Numbered from the stretch's first letter, positions 28,213-38,053 are shown. The stretch is 64,000 nt of DNA from Segatella copri (GCF_949820605.1 NZ_CATKVU010000006.1:1348501-1412500); one strand, 5' to 3'. A program made the numbers and translations. The notes: generated from the sequence alone by a model not told the origin.

Positions 28213-29464
28213 ACAACAATTTTTAACAAACCGCCAAGATCTGGTTGATACCTTATATCTTATGATGTTACAAGGTATCAACCAGCTACTTCCTATTTTT
28301 GTGATGCCGTATCTCATGATAAAACTCGGTGCCACAGGTTATGGTTATGTTGGATTTGCTCTGTCTGTTATACAATACCTGATTATCATTGTTGATTTTG
28401 GATTTAATCTCAGTGCAACCAAACATATAGCAATGGTAAAAGATGACTATGCTGAACGGAGTCGTGTTTTTTGGAATGTAATTGCAGCCAAATCAGTATT
28501 GTTAACTGTTTCAGCAGTTATACTTGGTACTTTGCTTGTCACTGTACCCACTTTTCAATTCTACTCTAGAGCAATCATCGCTACATTTCCAATGCTACTA
28601 GGCTCGGTATTTACATTTATGTGGTTTTTTCAAGGAATAGGTAAAATACGTTTATTTTCTATTATAAACACAATATCTAAGGTTACCCTTCTGCCACTCA
28701 TATTTATTTTCGTGAAGAGTCCTAATGACTATGTACTAGCAGCATTTCTTCAAGCTGCAGTATTTCTGTTTACTGCAATTATTTCTAATGTATATATAAT
28801 ATACAAACGACTTATAAATTGGGTGCCACCAATATGGACTGGGATACAAAGTGAGCTACATACTAGTTTTCCTCTATTTCTCTCATCGGCTTCAACAAGC
28901 ATATATACACAACTAATCGTTGTTGTACTCGGCTTCTATTGTACAACTGATATCATTGGCAAATACTCTTCTGCAGAGCGTATCATGCGAGCAGTGTGCT
29001 TTCTTGTTTACACCCCACTCAACCAGGTATTCTTTCCAAAGATCAGTTCTGTATCTGCAAAGAATTGCAGTGAGGCACGCCGCTTATTTGGACAAGTACG
29101 CATACTTGTATTAATGGTCATGGCAATTGTAGGAGTAGCAATCTGGACTAGTAGTATTTGGCTACCATCAGTACTTGGTGAAGACTACTCCGGTCTTGAT
29201 ATCTATTTGAAAATTTTCGCACTTACTCCATTTGCTATTGGAGTTGGAGGTGTTTATGGGCAAATGGGGCTAATAGCTCTAGGGAACGAGCACACTAGCC
29301 ATCGTTTTCGTGATGTATATTTCATAGCAGCGATTGCATCAATTTGCATGATGTTAATTTTCATACCTTCCCTTCAAGCCGTTGGCGCTAGTATTGTTGT
29401 AACAACAACAGAAGTTGCCGTGGCTATCTTAATGATATATAACTATAAAAAATATATGAAATAA
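28193..29464 (+). CDS. Wzx-type polysaccharide flippase
   Basis: A polytopic membrane protein of 423 residues of the MATE/MOP superfamily (RfbX type), which would flip undecaprenyl-linked repeat units across the inner membrane. The N-terminal segment (YLMMLQGINQLLPIFVMPYL, then GATGYGYVGFALSVIQYL) is typical, and about 12 hydrophobic helices follow. It overlaps wzz upstream and ends one base into the polymerase start. Base composition here is clearly more AT-rich than in the flanking housekeeping genes. Confidence 0.88.
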   Translation: MQPTNIKQQFLTNRQDLVDTLYLMMLQGINQLLPIFVMPYLMIKLGATGYGYVGFALSVIQYLIIIVDFGFNLSATKHIAMVKDDYAERSRVFWNVIAAKSVLLTVSAVILGTLLVTVPTFQFYSRAIIATFPMLLGSVFTFMWFFQGIGKIRLFSIINTISKVTLLPLIFIFVKSPNDYVLAAFLQAAVFLFTAIISNVYIIYKRLINWVPPIWTGIQSELHTSFPLFLSSASTSIYTQLIVVVLGFYCTTDIIGKYSSAERIMRAVCFLVYTPLNQVFFPKISSVSAKNCSEARRLFGQVRILVLMVMAIVGVAIWTSSIWLPSVLGEDYSGLDIYLKIFALTPFAIGVGGVYGQMGLIALGNEHTSHRFRDVYFIAAIASICMMLIFIPSLQAVGASIVVTTTEVAVAILMIYNYKKYMK

Positions 29465-30642
29465 TGTTGATTGTAACTTTTCTTTTAGCAATTTTAATAG
29501 TAGGCATAGGCTATTATATATCGCATGATATATTTTCGCCATACGTAGCAGTACCAGGTGTATGGGCTATTGCTATACTTATATACTATTTCCTACCAAA
29601 TACATTTTATCCTATCAAGAATAATTTTCCATTCATTCTTACAGTATGGATTGTAGGATTTGTTGTTGCATCTATCGCATGTGATTATATAGCACCACCA
29701 GCCTCAAAAATTTCAAAAGAAATACAGCCGAACCAGAATATTTTATTGGTCTATTCTATCATAACATGTATTTCTATTCCCATAGTTTGTGCAGTAATTA
29801 TAAAACAAGCATTTATGGAAGATCCAGAAAATATATTTCGATACATGAGAATGATGAGCACTGGTCAAGATGAAAATATAGAGATGCCAAAACTTGGCAT
29901 ATTACTCTATTTTGTATCACTTTCCTTTGTTATGATATTTTTTTCTTTGCTTTATTTCAAAAGTAAAACAATGAAAATCATCATAATTCTACTGAATCTT
30001 TTATTGGCAACAGTAACTATGGCAAAAACTTCCTTCTTGGGTGTAATGTTCTCATCGTTATACCTTTGTTTTCAACAAGGAAAAATCAAAGTTAAGCATT
30101 TGATTATAGGATTGATAATTTTTATTGGATTTAGTTTCGTATTACAATCTGTGCGTGCCGTTGGAGAAGACATGGAAGCTACTAATTTCCTTGCACTTTA
30201 TTTATCCAGCAGTATGGTTGCATTCGACTATTATGCAGTTCCATGCTCTTCCCCTATAATAGGCATGCATACATTCCGAATTATCTATGCAATAGGCCAT
30301 GCTATCGGACTTACAGAAGCTCCAACAGACACGATACTTGAATTTGTATCAATACCAGATATTACCAATACATATACAAATATGTATCCCTTTTATGAAG
30401 ATTTTGGTACTCCTGGAGTATTTCTATTTTCAATAATATATGGCATCTTTTATGGGTACTTATACAAAAAAAGTAGAACTGGAGGAAAACTAGAATTGAT
30501 ACTCTACGCGATTTTTTTAACATTTGTATTGATGGAATTTATCGGAGAATTTATATTTACAAATTTTTCCATTACGATACAGTATGTATTCTTTGCTTCT
30601 TTACCTTTTCTTTTCAGCAAGCAAAAAGGTAATTTGGCTTGA
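29464..30642 (+). CDS. Wzy-type repeat-unit polymerase
   Basis: A 392-residue membrane protein with 10 or more hydrophobic segments and a larger polar loop in the second half, as in O-antigen/capsule polymerases; members share little sequence. The assignment comes from topology and from its place directly after the flippase (overlap of one base) and before the glycosyltransferases. It would join lipid-linked repeat units on the periplasmic face. The C-terminal part (PFYEDFGTPGVFLFSIIYG) resembles the conserved end of OpgC/Wzy-like polymerases. Confidence 0.78.
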   Translation: MLIVTFLLAILIVGIGYYISHDIFSPYVAVPGVWAIAILIYYFLPNTFYPIKNNFPFILTVWIVGFVVASIACDYIAPPASKISKEIQPNQNILLVYSIITCISIPIVCAVIIKQAFMEDPENIFRYMRMMSTGQDENIEMPKLGILLYFVSLSFVMIFFSLLYFKSKTMKIIIILLNLLLATVTMAKTSFLGVMFSSLYLCFQQGKIKVKHLIIGLIIFIGFSFVLQSVRAVGEDMEATNFLALYLSSSMVAFDYYAVPCSSPIIGMHTFRIIYAIGHAIGLTEAPTDTILEFVSIPDITNTYTNMYPFYEDFGTPGVFLFSIIYGIFYGYLYKKSRTGGKLELILYAIFLTFVLMEFIGEFIFTNFSITIQYVFFASLPFLFSKQKGNLA

Positions 30643-30677
30643 AACTAATTCGGTTTTAAATATTTAATTTTGAAGAA

Positions 30678-31589
30678 ATGAACAACATTGATATTTTGAT
30701 GGCAACATACAATGGAGCATCTTACATAAGAACTCAAATTCAGTCGTTACAAGCCCAAACTTTGACCGATTGGAAATTATATATTCATGACGATGGTTCT
30801 TCTGATGACACCATGAGCATCTTAAAAGAAATGAAAGCAATGGACAGTAGAATCAATATAATTGAGGACGGGATAAGATTTCATGAAAGTGGGCTCAATT
30901 TCATGCACCTTCTAAAATTTTCAAAAGCTCCATTCTGTATTTTCTGCGACCAAGATGACATCTGGCTAGAGAACAAACTAGAACTGATGCTTAGATTCAT
31001 TGAAGCAAAAGATAATACAATACCACAGGCTGTATATTCTAATTCTTATGTATATATACCGGAAACATCTGATATTAGCGGCTATGCTACTCTTTGCTTT
31101 CCCAAAAAACTAAAAGATGCATTGTTTCTAAACAGTGGCATACAGGGTTGTGCTCTAATGTTTAACGCAGCTCTGCGAGACATTTGTAAAAATGCACCAG
31201 ACATAGTAGCAATGCATGATCATGTATTGACAGTTTGTGCTGCTGCCCTAGGAGAATTATCTTATCTCAACAAGAGGCTGATGCTATATCGTAGACACCA
31301 ATCTACTGTTACTGGACCTACTGCTAAGAAACTGTCAGATAGATACAATTCATTCTTTGATATGGACAAAACAGTTATGTCTCACAAACACTATCAGGCA
31401 TTAAAAAGTTTGTATCAAAAGTATGAAACGTATATTTCTGATGACAACAAGAAAATATTTTCCGACTATTTCCGTTTTGAAAAAGAATGCCGTATACGAA
31501 GATTCTTTCATGTACTTGCAAAAGGCTATAAATTATATGGACGAACTTCTATATTGGCAATAAAAGTTTTATTAAGAAAATTTGTATGA
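30678..31589 (+). CDS. Glycosyltransferase family 2
   Basis: A cytoplasmic GT-A enzyme of 303 residues adding one sugar to the repeat unit. Seen: the N-terminal DILMATYNGASYIRTQIQSL, the nucleotide-binding HDDGSSDDT, and the metal-binding segment IFCDQDDIWLENKLE (the DQDD form typical of rhamnosyl-type GT2 enzymes). Donor and acceptor cannot be read from the sequence. It overlaps the next gene by 4 bp (ATGA). Confidence 0.9.
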   Translation: MNNIDILMATYNGASYIRTQIQSLQAQTLTDWKLYIHDDGSSDDTMSILKEMKAMDSRINIIEDGIRFHESGLNFMHLLKFSKAPFCIFCDQDDIWLENKLELMLRFIEAKDNTIPQAVYSNSYVYIPETSDISGYATLCFPKKLKDALFLNSGIQGCALMFNAALRDICKNAPDIVAMHDHVLTVCAAALGELSYLNKRLMLYRRHQSTVTGPTAKKLSDRYNSFFDMDKTVMSHKHYQALKSLYQKYETYISDDNKKIFSDYFRFEKECRIRRFFHVLAKGYKLYGRTSILAIKVLLRKFV

Positions 31590-32461
31590 AAATATCAATA
31601 TTTACACCAACATATAATCGCGCCTATACCTTAGGTGCGCTGTATGAAAGCCTGCGAAAGCAGACTTGTCAAGATTTTGAATGGATTATTGTTGATGATG
31701 GCTCTACGGACAATACAGAGGAACTATGCCATAGATTTAATTCTGATTTGTTTCCCATTCACTATTTTAAAACTCAAAACCATGGCAAACATGTTGCCAT
31801 AAACTTTGGGATACAAAAAGCTCTTGGGGAATGGTTCTTCATTGTTGACAGCGATGACCAGTTACCAGAACACAGTATAGAAAATATCATAAAAGAATCA
31901 AAAAAAATTAGTGACAACAAAGATATTGCTGTACTCTGTGGCATGAGATTTTACAAAAATGGAGAACGAGTTGGAGGCAATTTAAATTTCAAAGAAATCG
32001 ATTGTTCTGCTCTTGATTTTAGATATAAATATCATATTAAAGGCGATGCTGCAGAAGCTATACGTACAACCGTTATTAAGAAATATCCATTTCCTGAATT
32101 TGATGATGAGCGATTTTGCCCAGAAGCATTACTGTTTAATCGTATAGCTAGAAAATACAAGACACATTATTTTAATAAAAATGTATACTTGTGTGAATAC
32201 TTGACTGATGGCCTCTCCGCAAAAATCACCAAGATTAGAATGAATAGTTGGAAAGGAACTTGCTTGTGTTATTCTGAACTTGCAAATAGTTCTGTACCCT
32301 TTAAGATCAAGTTGCGTTCATGGCTCAACTTTTGGCGTTTTCATGCCTGTCATAAGTCAGAAGAAGTATATGACAATTTGTTCAAAATACCTCGATGGTC
32401 AAAAATCATCAAACCTTTCGGATATATTATTCATATAATGGACTTAAAAATCATCAAATAA
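31586..32461 (+). CDS. Glycosyltransferase family 2
   Basis: A GT-A enzyme of 291 residues. Seen: ISIFTPTYNRAYTLGALYESL, WIIVDDGSTDNTEEL and the DXD-like FFIVDSDDQLPEHS, followed by a C-terminal helical region. It is translationally coupled to the preceding gene by a 4-bp overlap. The sugar added is unknown. Confidence 0.9.
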   Translation: MKISIFTPTYNRAYTLGALYESLRKQTCQDFEWIIVDDGSTDNTEELCHRFNSDLFPIHYFKTQNHGKHVAINFGIQKALGEWFFIVDSDDQLPEHSIENIIKESKKISDNKDIAVLCGMRFYKNGERVGGNLNFKEIDCSALDFRYKYHIKGDAAEAIRTTVIKKYPFPEFDDERFCPEALLFNRIARKYKTHYFNKNVYLCEYLTDGLSAKITKIRMNSWKGTCLCYSELANSSVPFKIKLRSWLNFWRFHACHKSEEVYDNLFKIPRWSKIIKPFGYIIHIMDLKIIK

Positions 32462-32475
32462 TTAGAAAACGAGAA

Positions 32476-33585
32476 ATGAATATTATTCATATAATAAACA
32501 CTCTTGAAATAGGAGGAGCAGAGAGACTATTAGTAGAAACTTTGCCAGAAATCAAACAAATGAAACATGACGTAAAAGTTATCCTACTATATTCGTCAAA
32601 CAGCAATTTTGAAAAGAAGCTGAAACAAAATGGGATTGAAGTGATTGCTCTCAACCATAAACATGAAGCGTATAATATTTGCCTCATAGCCAAACTCCAC
32701 CAACTAATAAAAGATGCAGATGTTGTACACTCCCATTTGTTTCCATCACAATACTGGGCTGCACTAGCTCATTGTGGCATCAAAAAAGGAATACTAGTAA
32801 CTACAGAGCACAGTACATCAAATACACGTGCGAAGTATTGGCTAACTACACAAATTGACAAATGTATATATTGCTTGTATGATGGCATTATCTGTATTTC
32901 GGAAGCAACAGCTGATTTTATGCGCAAACGTACACCCCATAAAGTCACTATCAAGGTCATTGAAAATGGCGTTCGATTACCATCTGTCAGCAGTCAAAAA
33001 GACTTGAATATTCATCGCAAAGACATTGTTAGCGAATTGTCAGATACCAACTTCGTAATATTACAAGTTGCACGTTTCTCTACGCAAAAGAATCAAGACT
33101 GCTTAATTCGCGCCCTGAAATTACTACCAGACAATATTCATATACTATTTGCCGGATATGGGAAACGTGAAGAAGTCTGTCGCCAATTAGCTGAGAAAGA
33201 AGGTGTATCTGAACGAACTCATTTTTTAGGTATGCGAGAAGATATTGCACAACTATGGAGTATAGCAGACTTAGGTGTAATGTCATCACACTGGGAAGGT
33301 TTTGGCTTGGCTGCAGTGGAAGGTATGGCATACGCCAAACCTGTCATTGCATCAAATGTTCCTGGACTTGCCGAAGTTGTTGGTAACAAACAACTATTAT
33401 TTTCTCCAAACGACGAGCATGAGCTTGCCGTAAAAATATTGCAGTTTTATAACGATAAGAAAATGCTCAAAGATATTGGAATAAAATGCCAAAAACAGGC
33501 TAGTAAATTTGACATCAAGAACATGGCGGCTCAATATGTAGATTTCTACAAACAGTTGCTAAAACAAAAGAAAGATAAACAATAA
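32476..33585 (+). CDS. Glycosyltransferase family 4
   Basis: A GT-B enzyme of 369 residues. Seen: the N-terminal HIINTLEIGGAERLLVETL, TTEHSTSNTR, the C-terminal nucleotide-sugar domain with QVARFSTQKNQDCLIRAL, and the conserved Glu region SSHWEGFGLAAVEGMAYAKPVIASNVPGL. The start at 32476 is chosen over 32395, because the longer frame would overlap the previous gene by 67 bp and the extra residues do not match the family. Confidence 0.92.
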   Translation: MNIIHIINTLEIGGAERLLVETLPEIKQMKHDVKVILLYSSNSNFEKKLKQNGIEVIALNHKHEAYNICLIAKLHQLIKDADVVHSHLFPSQYWAALAHCGIKKGILVTTEHSTSNTRAKYWLTTQIDKCIYCLYDGIICISEATADFMRKRTPHKVTIKVIENGVRLPSVSSQKDLNIHRKDIVSELSDTNFVILQVARFSTQKNQDCLIRALKLLPDNIHILFAGYGKREEVCRQLAEKEGVSERTHFLGMREDIAQLWSIADLGVMSSHWEGFGLAAVEGMAYAKPVIASNVPGLAEVVGNKQLLFSPNDEHELAVKILQFYNDKKMLKDIGIKCQKQASKFDIKNMAAQYVDFYKQLLKQKKDKQ

Positions 33586-33609
33586 ATCAATTCTAAAGAA
33601 CATCAAATT

Positions 33610-34740
33610 ATGAAAATTATATTTTGCGATAATACCTTATGGGGATTGGTAAATTTTCGAGGCGAAGTTATAAAACATCTCAAAAGCGAAGGACATGAAG
33701 TTGTACTTGTTGCTCCAGAAAAAGAAGACAAACAAATGAGAACTACCATTCCAGATGGTGTGCATTACATTCCAATCAAAATGGAGCGCACTTCTCTGAA
33801 CCCAATAAAGGACATAAAATACTTTCGTACGATGCTTCATATTTTCCGCAAAGAAAAACCAGATTACATTTTTACATACACCATCAAGCCAAACATATAT
33901 GGATCAATTGCCGCAAGACTAGCTGGATGTCGCTCTACTGCTATGATGGCTGGGTTAGGATATATTTTCATAAATAACAGTATCGTCCTACGTGCAGCAA
34001 GAGTTTTCTATCAATTTGGACTTTCATTTGCAGAACATATAATAGTGCTCAATGACTATAATCGCCGGCTAATTGAACAAAAGCATTTATGTACCCCTAA
34101 AAAAATTGTTTTTTTAGAAGGCGGTGAAGGCATCAACATAGACAACTATAAGAAATATAACAATGCCTCTAATGATACAACATTTTTGTTTATCGGCAGA
34201 ATTTTGTGGGATAAGGGTTATGATGAGTTTACGAAAGCAGCCCGCAAGGTAAAAGTTTTATATCCTAATGTGAACTTTGAGTTATTAGGCTCTCTTGACT
34301 CCAAATATCCGAAAAGCGTACCTGAAGAGCGCCTTCGTAAAGACGAAGAAGATGGAATAGTAAAATATATCGGTTTCACACACGATATGGACAAGGTGTT
34401 TCAACGAAAAGGCATTGTTATTACTGTGCCGTCATATAGCGAAGGTATGAATCGTGCCCTAATGGAAGCGTGCGCATCAGGCAAGCCTATTATTACTTCA
34501 GATATACCAGGCTGTCGTGAAGCTGTGATTGAAGGCAAAAATGGCTTTCTTGTACCTGCCCGCAATGCTGATGCATTAGCGGAAGCCATGCTAAGATTTC
34601 TACAACTCTCTCCACAAGAAAAACAGGACTTTTCAGATGAGAGCCGTAAAAAAGCCGAAAACCTATTTGATGTCCAAAGAGTAATAGCTAAATATACAAA
34701 GATTATTCATCAGAATGAAGCCCTCATGACAAATAAATAG
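33610..34740 (+). CDS. Glycosyltransferase family 4
   Basis: A GT-B enzyme of 376 residues, of the kind close to PglA/WbpT-like transferases that add the second sugar. Seen: N-terminal FCDNTLWGLVNFRGEVIKHL, YTIKPNIYGSIAAR, MMAGLGYIF, then FLFIGRILWDKGYDEF and the conserved TVPSYSEGMNRALMEACASGKPIITS segment. It is the last gene of the block and is followed by the 114-bp inverted repeat. Confidence 0.92.
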   Translation: MKIIFCDNTLWGLVNFRGEVIKHLKSEGHEVVLVAPEKEDKQMRTTIPDGVHYIPIKMERTSLNPIKDIKYFRTMLHIFRKEKPDYIFTYTIKPNIYGSIAARLAGCRSTAMMAGLGYIFINNSIVLRAARVFYQFGLSFAEHIIVLNDYNRRLIEQKHLCTPKKIVFLEGGEGINIDNYKKYNNASNDTTFLFIGRILWDKGYDEFTKAARKVKVLYPNVNFELLGSLDSKYPKSVPEERLRKDEEDGIVKYIGFTHDMDKVFQRKGIVITVPSYSEGMNRALMEACASGKPIITSDIPGCREAVIEGKNGFLVPARNADALAEAMLRFLQLSPQEKQDFSDESRKKAENLFDVQRVIAKYTKIIHQNEALMTNK

Positions 34741-34774
34741 TCGCCAACGTGAATGAAAATTAATAATATTAGCT

Positions 34775-34888
34775 TATCTTTGCAGTTGTAAGTGTGTCCT
34801 GAGACAGAATGAAATCTAATAAATCTATCCAATATAGCCAATATCAGACTTCATTCTGTCTCAGGACACACATTCTTCTGCAAAGATA
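34775..34888 (+). repeat. 114-bp inverted-repeat element, MITE-like
   Basis: Outer arms TATCTTTGCAG (34775-34785) and its inverse (34878-34888), plus perfect 21-bp inner arms beginning GTGTGTCCTGAGACAG (34792-34812 and 34851-34871) around a 38-bp AT-rich centre. Both outer ends carry a TATCTTTG promoter-like box pointing inward, though no -33 box was seen. It may be a miniature transposable element; no intact partner transposase with these ends occurs in the window. The remaining gap to the ATPase gene (34889-35031) holds nothing recognisable. Confidence 0.7.
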
Positions 34889-35031
34889 GGCGGTTATGAT
34901 TATACATAAGCAGAACTTTACATCTTTTTGTACCTATTGGTGCGCTATGATGGTACCAATTCATGTTCGATAGATAGAAAATACCAGATCATTAGTCCAA
35001 AAATAAATCATTATTTTTACCTAAAAGCATT

Positions 35032-36207
35032 TTACTTCACTATATTCTTAATAGCATTGCTTACTTGCGAAGACTCCTTATGCAACATTATCGGAAGAAT
35101 CATACCAAACATCGCATTTCGTACTTCTCGGTTAGGATAACCTAACATATAACTGCTACCTACTACCTTTTTGATTGTAAGATAACCGGACTGATAAAGG
35201 AAGAGTTTTGGATCATTCATATTGACATCACTCATTTCCAAATAATCAGAATCAATCAAACAATTGTCCAGCTCAGGAATCTCGTTGATGAATTTACGCA
35301 AGACCTTGAGCAACATTTCGTTGGAACCAGAAGCTATCCAATAAGAATTTAGGCGCAGATTAGCCAAGGCATTACATACACTAAAAGGATTGTAAACACC
35401 GACGAGACTACGAGAGAAATGATAGCCATCATAGATAGAACTCATTGTATCCATAAGGGCACTCTTCGTGATAGCATAGTTATCTGCCAATTCAGATAGC
35501 TGTTCTGAAAAATAGAACTGGATTTCATCTTTAGTCAAACCACATATTGTTGCATACTCATTCCTAAAACTGACATTAGTTAATGTATTAAGCATACTAA
35601 ACAAACTTATCTGAGTAAACTTAGTAATGCCAGTAATAAAGACGCACTTGATGCAGTAACCATAGTCTTTTAACCCTGTAAAGAAGTTACGATATATCTC
35701 ACAGCATGCATCATGATGATTGGTTTCATAGGTATGCTGCAAAGGAACATCATACTCATCTACTATAATAGCTATCTGTACTCCCGCCTGTTCGTATGCT
35801 CTTTGGATAATACCATTTAAACGATTACCTAAAGACTGCTCATCCGGATTTCTGCCATATATCTTCTCGTATGAAGCCAATACATTGTTCAAATATTCTG
35901 TAAGCGTCTGTGCAGAAGAACCACCCAAACTCATACTGAAATAGATTACAGGACGTTTTACCCACTCCGATTCAAGTTCCATAATTTTGAGACCTTCAAA
36001 GAGTTCCTTTCTACCCTCAAAATAACATTTAAGGGTAGAGCACAAAAGAGACTTACCGAAACGGCGTGGACGGCTCAGGTAATTGTATTTAGTACCATTA
36101 GCCAGTTTCCAAACCATATCAGTCTTATCAGCATAGATATAATGATCTCTACGCATCTCTTCAAAATCCTGTATGCCTAAAGGCAATTTTCTATTCAGTT
36201 GCGTCAT
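35032..36207 (-). CDS. AAA-ATPase-like protein, C-terminally truncated
   Basis: A protein of the AAA-ATPase_like family (PF09820 type), 391 residues. Seen: the N-terminal GIQDFEEMRRDHYIYADKT, Walker A SRPRRFGKSLLCSTL, Walker B IAIIVDEYDVPL, the sensor-like FITGITKF and the DGYHFSR segment. Family members usually run to 510-570 residues and end in a PD-(D/E)XK nuclease domain (DUF1703), which is absent here; the frame stops shortly after the point where it would begin. The stop is 144 bp from the inverted-repeat element, so the 3' end may have been lost by rearrangement. The biological role of the family is not established; it is often encoded in many copies in Bacteroidetes. Confidence 0.85.
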   Translation of the reverse strand: MTQLNRKLPLGIQDFEEMRRDHYIYADKTDMVWKLANGTKYNYLSRPRRFGKSLLCSTLKCYFEGRKELFEGLKIMELESEWVKRPVIYFSMSLGGSSAQTLTEYLNNVLASYEKIYGRNPDEQSLGNRLNGIIQRAYEQAGVQIAIIVDEYDVPLQHTYETNHHDACCEIYRNFFTGLKDYGYCIKCVFITGITKFTQISLFSMLNTLTNVSFRNEYATICGLTKDEIQFYFSEQLSELADNYAITKSALMDTMSSIYDGYHFSRSLVGVYNPFSVCNALANLRLNSYWIASGSNEMLLKVLRKFINEIPELDNCLIDSDYLEMSDVNMNDPKLFLYQSGYLTIKKVVGSSYMLGYPNREVRNAMFGMILPIMLHKESSQVSNAIKNIVK

Positions 36208-36323
36208 CTTGTCTCATTTTTCTGCAAATATACTCCTTTTATATGAAACAGCCAAACAATTTTTATGTTTTATACAATATTCACGTACCTTTTCAGTTTA
36301 TATAATAAAATGAAGATATAAAT

Positions 36324-37427
36324 ATGTTAACAGAAATATTACCAATCATAGGAGCATTCATACTGAGCATGACATGTGGTGTATTTTTCATTCCATCAGT
36401 GCTGAAATTCTGCAAGAAAAAAAAGTTGTATGATATTCCAACCCTAAGAAAAGTGCATAGCGCACCTATACCACGATTGGGTGGCATTGCATTCATACCA
36501 AGCATGATGATTTCTGCTGTGGCTGTATTGCTTATCATAGCTACAAATAATATTCAAGACAAAATCTCTCTCAGTATGTGGAGCGTAGGTTTTATCTTGA
36601 GCCTGTCGATTATCTACTCTGTAGGAATCATTGACGATTTAATCGGTCTTAATGCTAAAGTGAAATTTGCCGCTCAAATTCTCGCTGCCAGCATCATGCC
36701 TATATGTGGGCTCCAGATTAACGACCTCTATGGTTTGTTTGGTATTTACAAGATACCTTCGAGTATTGGTATTTCTCTCACAATCTTTACATTTGTGTTC
36801 ATAGATAATGCACTCAATCTGATAGACGGCATTGATGGTTTGGCAACAAGTCTTTCCATCATAGCTCTGCTGGGTTTCTTTTATTGCTTCATACCATACG
36901 ATTTGATTGCTTATGAAGTAATGATTGCAGGATTGTTAGGCGTTCTGGTTGTATATCTGTATTTTAACATGTATGGGAAAGTAGAAAAAGGAACCAAGAT
37001 ATTCATGGGCGATTCGGGCAGCTTAACGTTGGGATTCTTCTTGGCATTCCTATTTGTCAAAGCAATTGCCGTAAATCCCAATATTATGCCAATGTCTCCA
37101 AAACGCGTTCTGATAGCATATAGTCTGCTCATCATACCTACTTTTGATGTCGTACGAGTAGTGTTACATCGCATCAGAAACAGAAAACCAATCTTTGATG
37201 CAGACAAAAGCCACATACATCACAAGATATTGGCTATGGGATATAACCAACACTATACGTTATTCTTTATCATCCTACTAACCCTAACTTTCGTTGGCAC
37301 CAACGTAATACTTGGCAATATGAATATAGGATTAACAGGTATCTTACTTATCGATATAGCCCTCTATACGATGCTACACATCGGTATCAATCAAAAAATC
37401 AAACTAAAGAAAAAAGTAGAGAAATGA
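36324..37427 (+). CDS. Undecaprenyl-phosphate sugar-1-phosphate transferase, WecA/MraY family
   Basis: A polytopic initiating transferase of 367 residues that moves a HexNAc-1-P onto undecaprenyl phosphate. Motifs seen in order: VHSAPIPRLGGIAF, the Asp pair in GIIDDLIGLNAKVKFAAQ, the magnesium/nucleotide segment NALNLIDGIDGLATSLS, FMGDSGSLTLGF, and the WecA-type DKSHIHHKIL. There are about ten hydrophobic helices. It overlaps the next gene, a second initiating transferase of a different fold, by 4 bp. Confidence 0.93.
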   Translation: MLTEILPIIGAFILSMTCGVFFIPSVLKFCKKKKLYDIPTLRKVHSAPIPRLGGIAFIPSMMISAVAVLLIIATNNIQDKISLSMWSVGFILSLSIIYSVGIIDDLIGLNAKVKFAAQILAASIMPICGLQINDLYGLFGIYKIPSSIGISLTIFTFVFIDNALNLIDGIDGLATSLSIIALLGFFYCFIPYDLIAYEVMIAGLLGVLVVYLYFNMYGKVEKGTKIFMGDSGSLTLGFFLAFLFVKAIAVNPNIMPMSPKRVLIAYSLLIIPTFDVVRVVLHRIRNRKPIFDADKSHIHHKILAMGYNQHYTLFFIILLTLTFVGTNVILGNMNIGLTGILLIDIALYTMLHIGINQKIKLKKKVEK

Positions 37428-38053
37428 CCATACAAAACAAAACAGAAACCAAGAATAGAAACAACAGAATGGAGCGTTTCGTAAAACGTTCTACAGATAT
37501 TCTTGTTTCTGTACCTTGTCTCGTTCTATTCTCTCCCCTATTTGTCATTATCTCCTTAGCTATCAAATGGGAAGACGGATTACCAATCATCTACAAGCAA
37601 GAACGTATAGGTTTGCACGGGAAACCTTTCAACATCTATAAGTTCAGATCTATGAAGGCTGATGCAGAAAAAGATGGTCCAAATCTACTAGAGATTGAAG
37701 GCGACACGCGACTCACACGTGTAGGAAAATTCATAAGAACACACCATTTAGATGAACTTCCACAGTTATGGAATATTCTAAAGGGAGACATGTCGTTGGT
37801 CGGTCCCCGCCCGGAACGGAAATACTATATCGACCAAATCATCAAGCATGACCCTCGATATACTTATCTGTATCAGATCCGACCGGGTGCTACTTCTTAT
37901 GCCACCCTGTATAACGGATATACGGATACGATGCCGAAGATGTTGAGAAGACTGAGTCTTGACCTCTACTACCTGGAACACAGATCCTGGTGGTTTGATG
38001 CAAAGATTCTGTTCAAAACTATGATGAACATCCTGTTTGGCAAAATATTCTAA
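37424..38053 (+). CDS. Initiating sugar-phosphate transferase, PglC/WcaJ catalytic-domain type
   Basis: A monotopic phosphoglycosyl transferase (PF02397) of 209 residues. The short form has one re-entrant membrane helix (LVSVPCLVLFSPLFVIISLAI) after the RSTDILVS start. Catalytic and binding motifs: KQERIGLHGKPFNIYKFRSM (catalytic Asp-Glu region follows) and DELPQLWNILKGDMSLVGPRPE. It overlaps the WecA-like gene by 4 bp, so two alternative starters for lipid-linked glycans are co-translated. Confidence 0.93.
   Translation: MTIQNKTETKNRNNRMERFVKRSTDILVSVPCLVLFSPLFVIISLAIKWEDGLPIIYKQERIGLHGKPFNIYKFRSMKADAEKDGPNLLEIEGDTRLTRVGKFIRTHHLDELPQLWNILKGDMSLVGPRPERKYYIDQIIKHDPRYTYLYQIRPGATSYATLYNGYTDTMPKMLRRLSLDLYYLEHRSWWFDAKILFKTMMNILFGKIF

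Noticed and set aside
34775..34888. Considered as an invertible promoter like those of Bacteroides capsule loci
   Set aside because: The arms are too close (38 bp apart), no full promoter with a -33 box lies between them, and no invertase gene is in the window.
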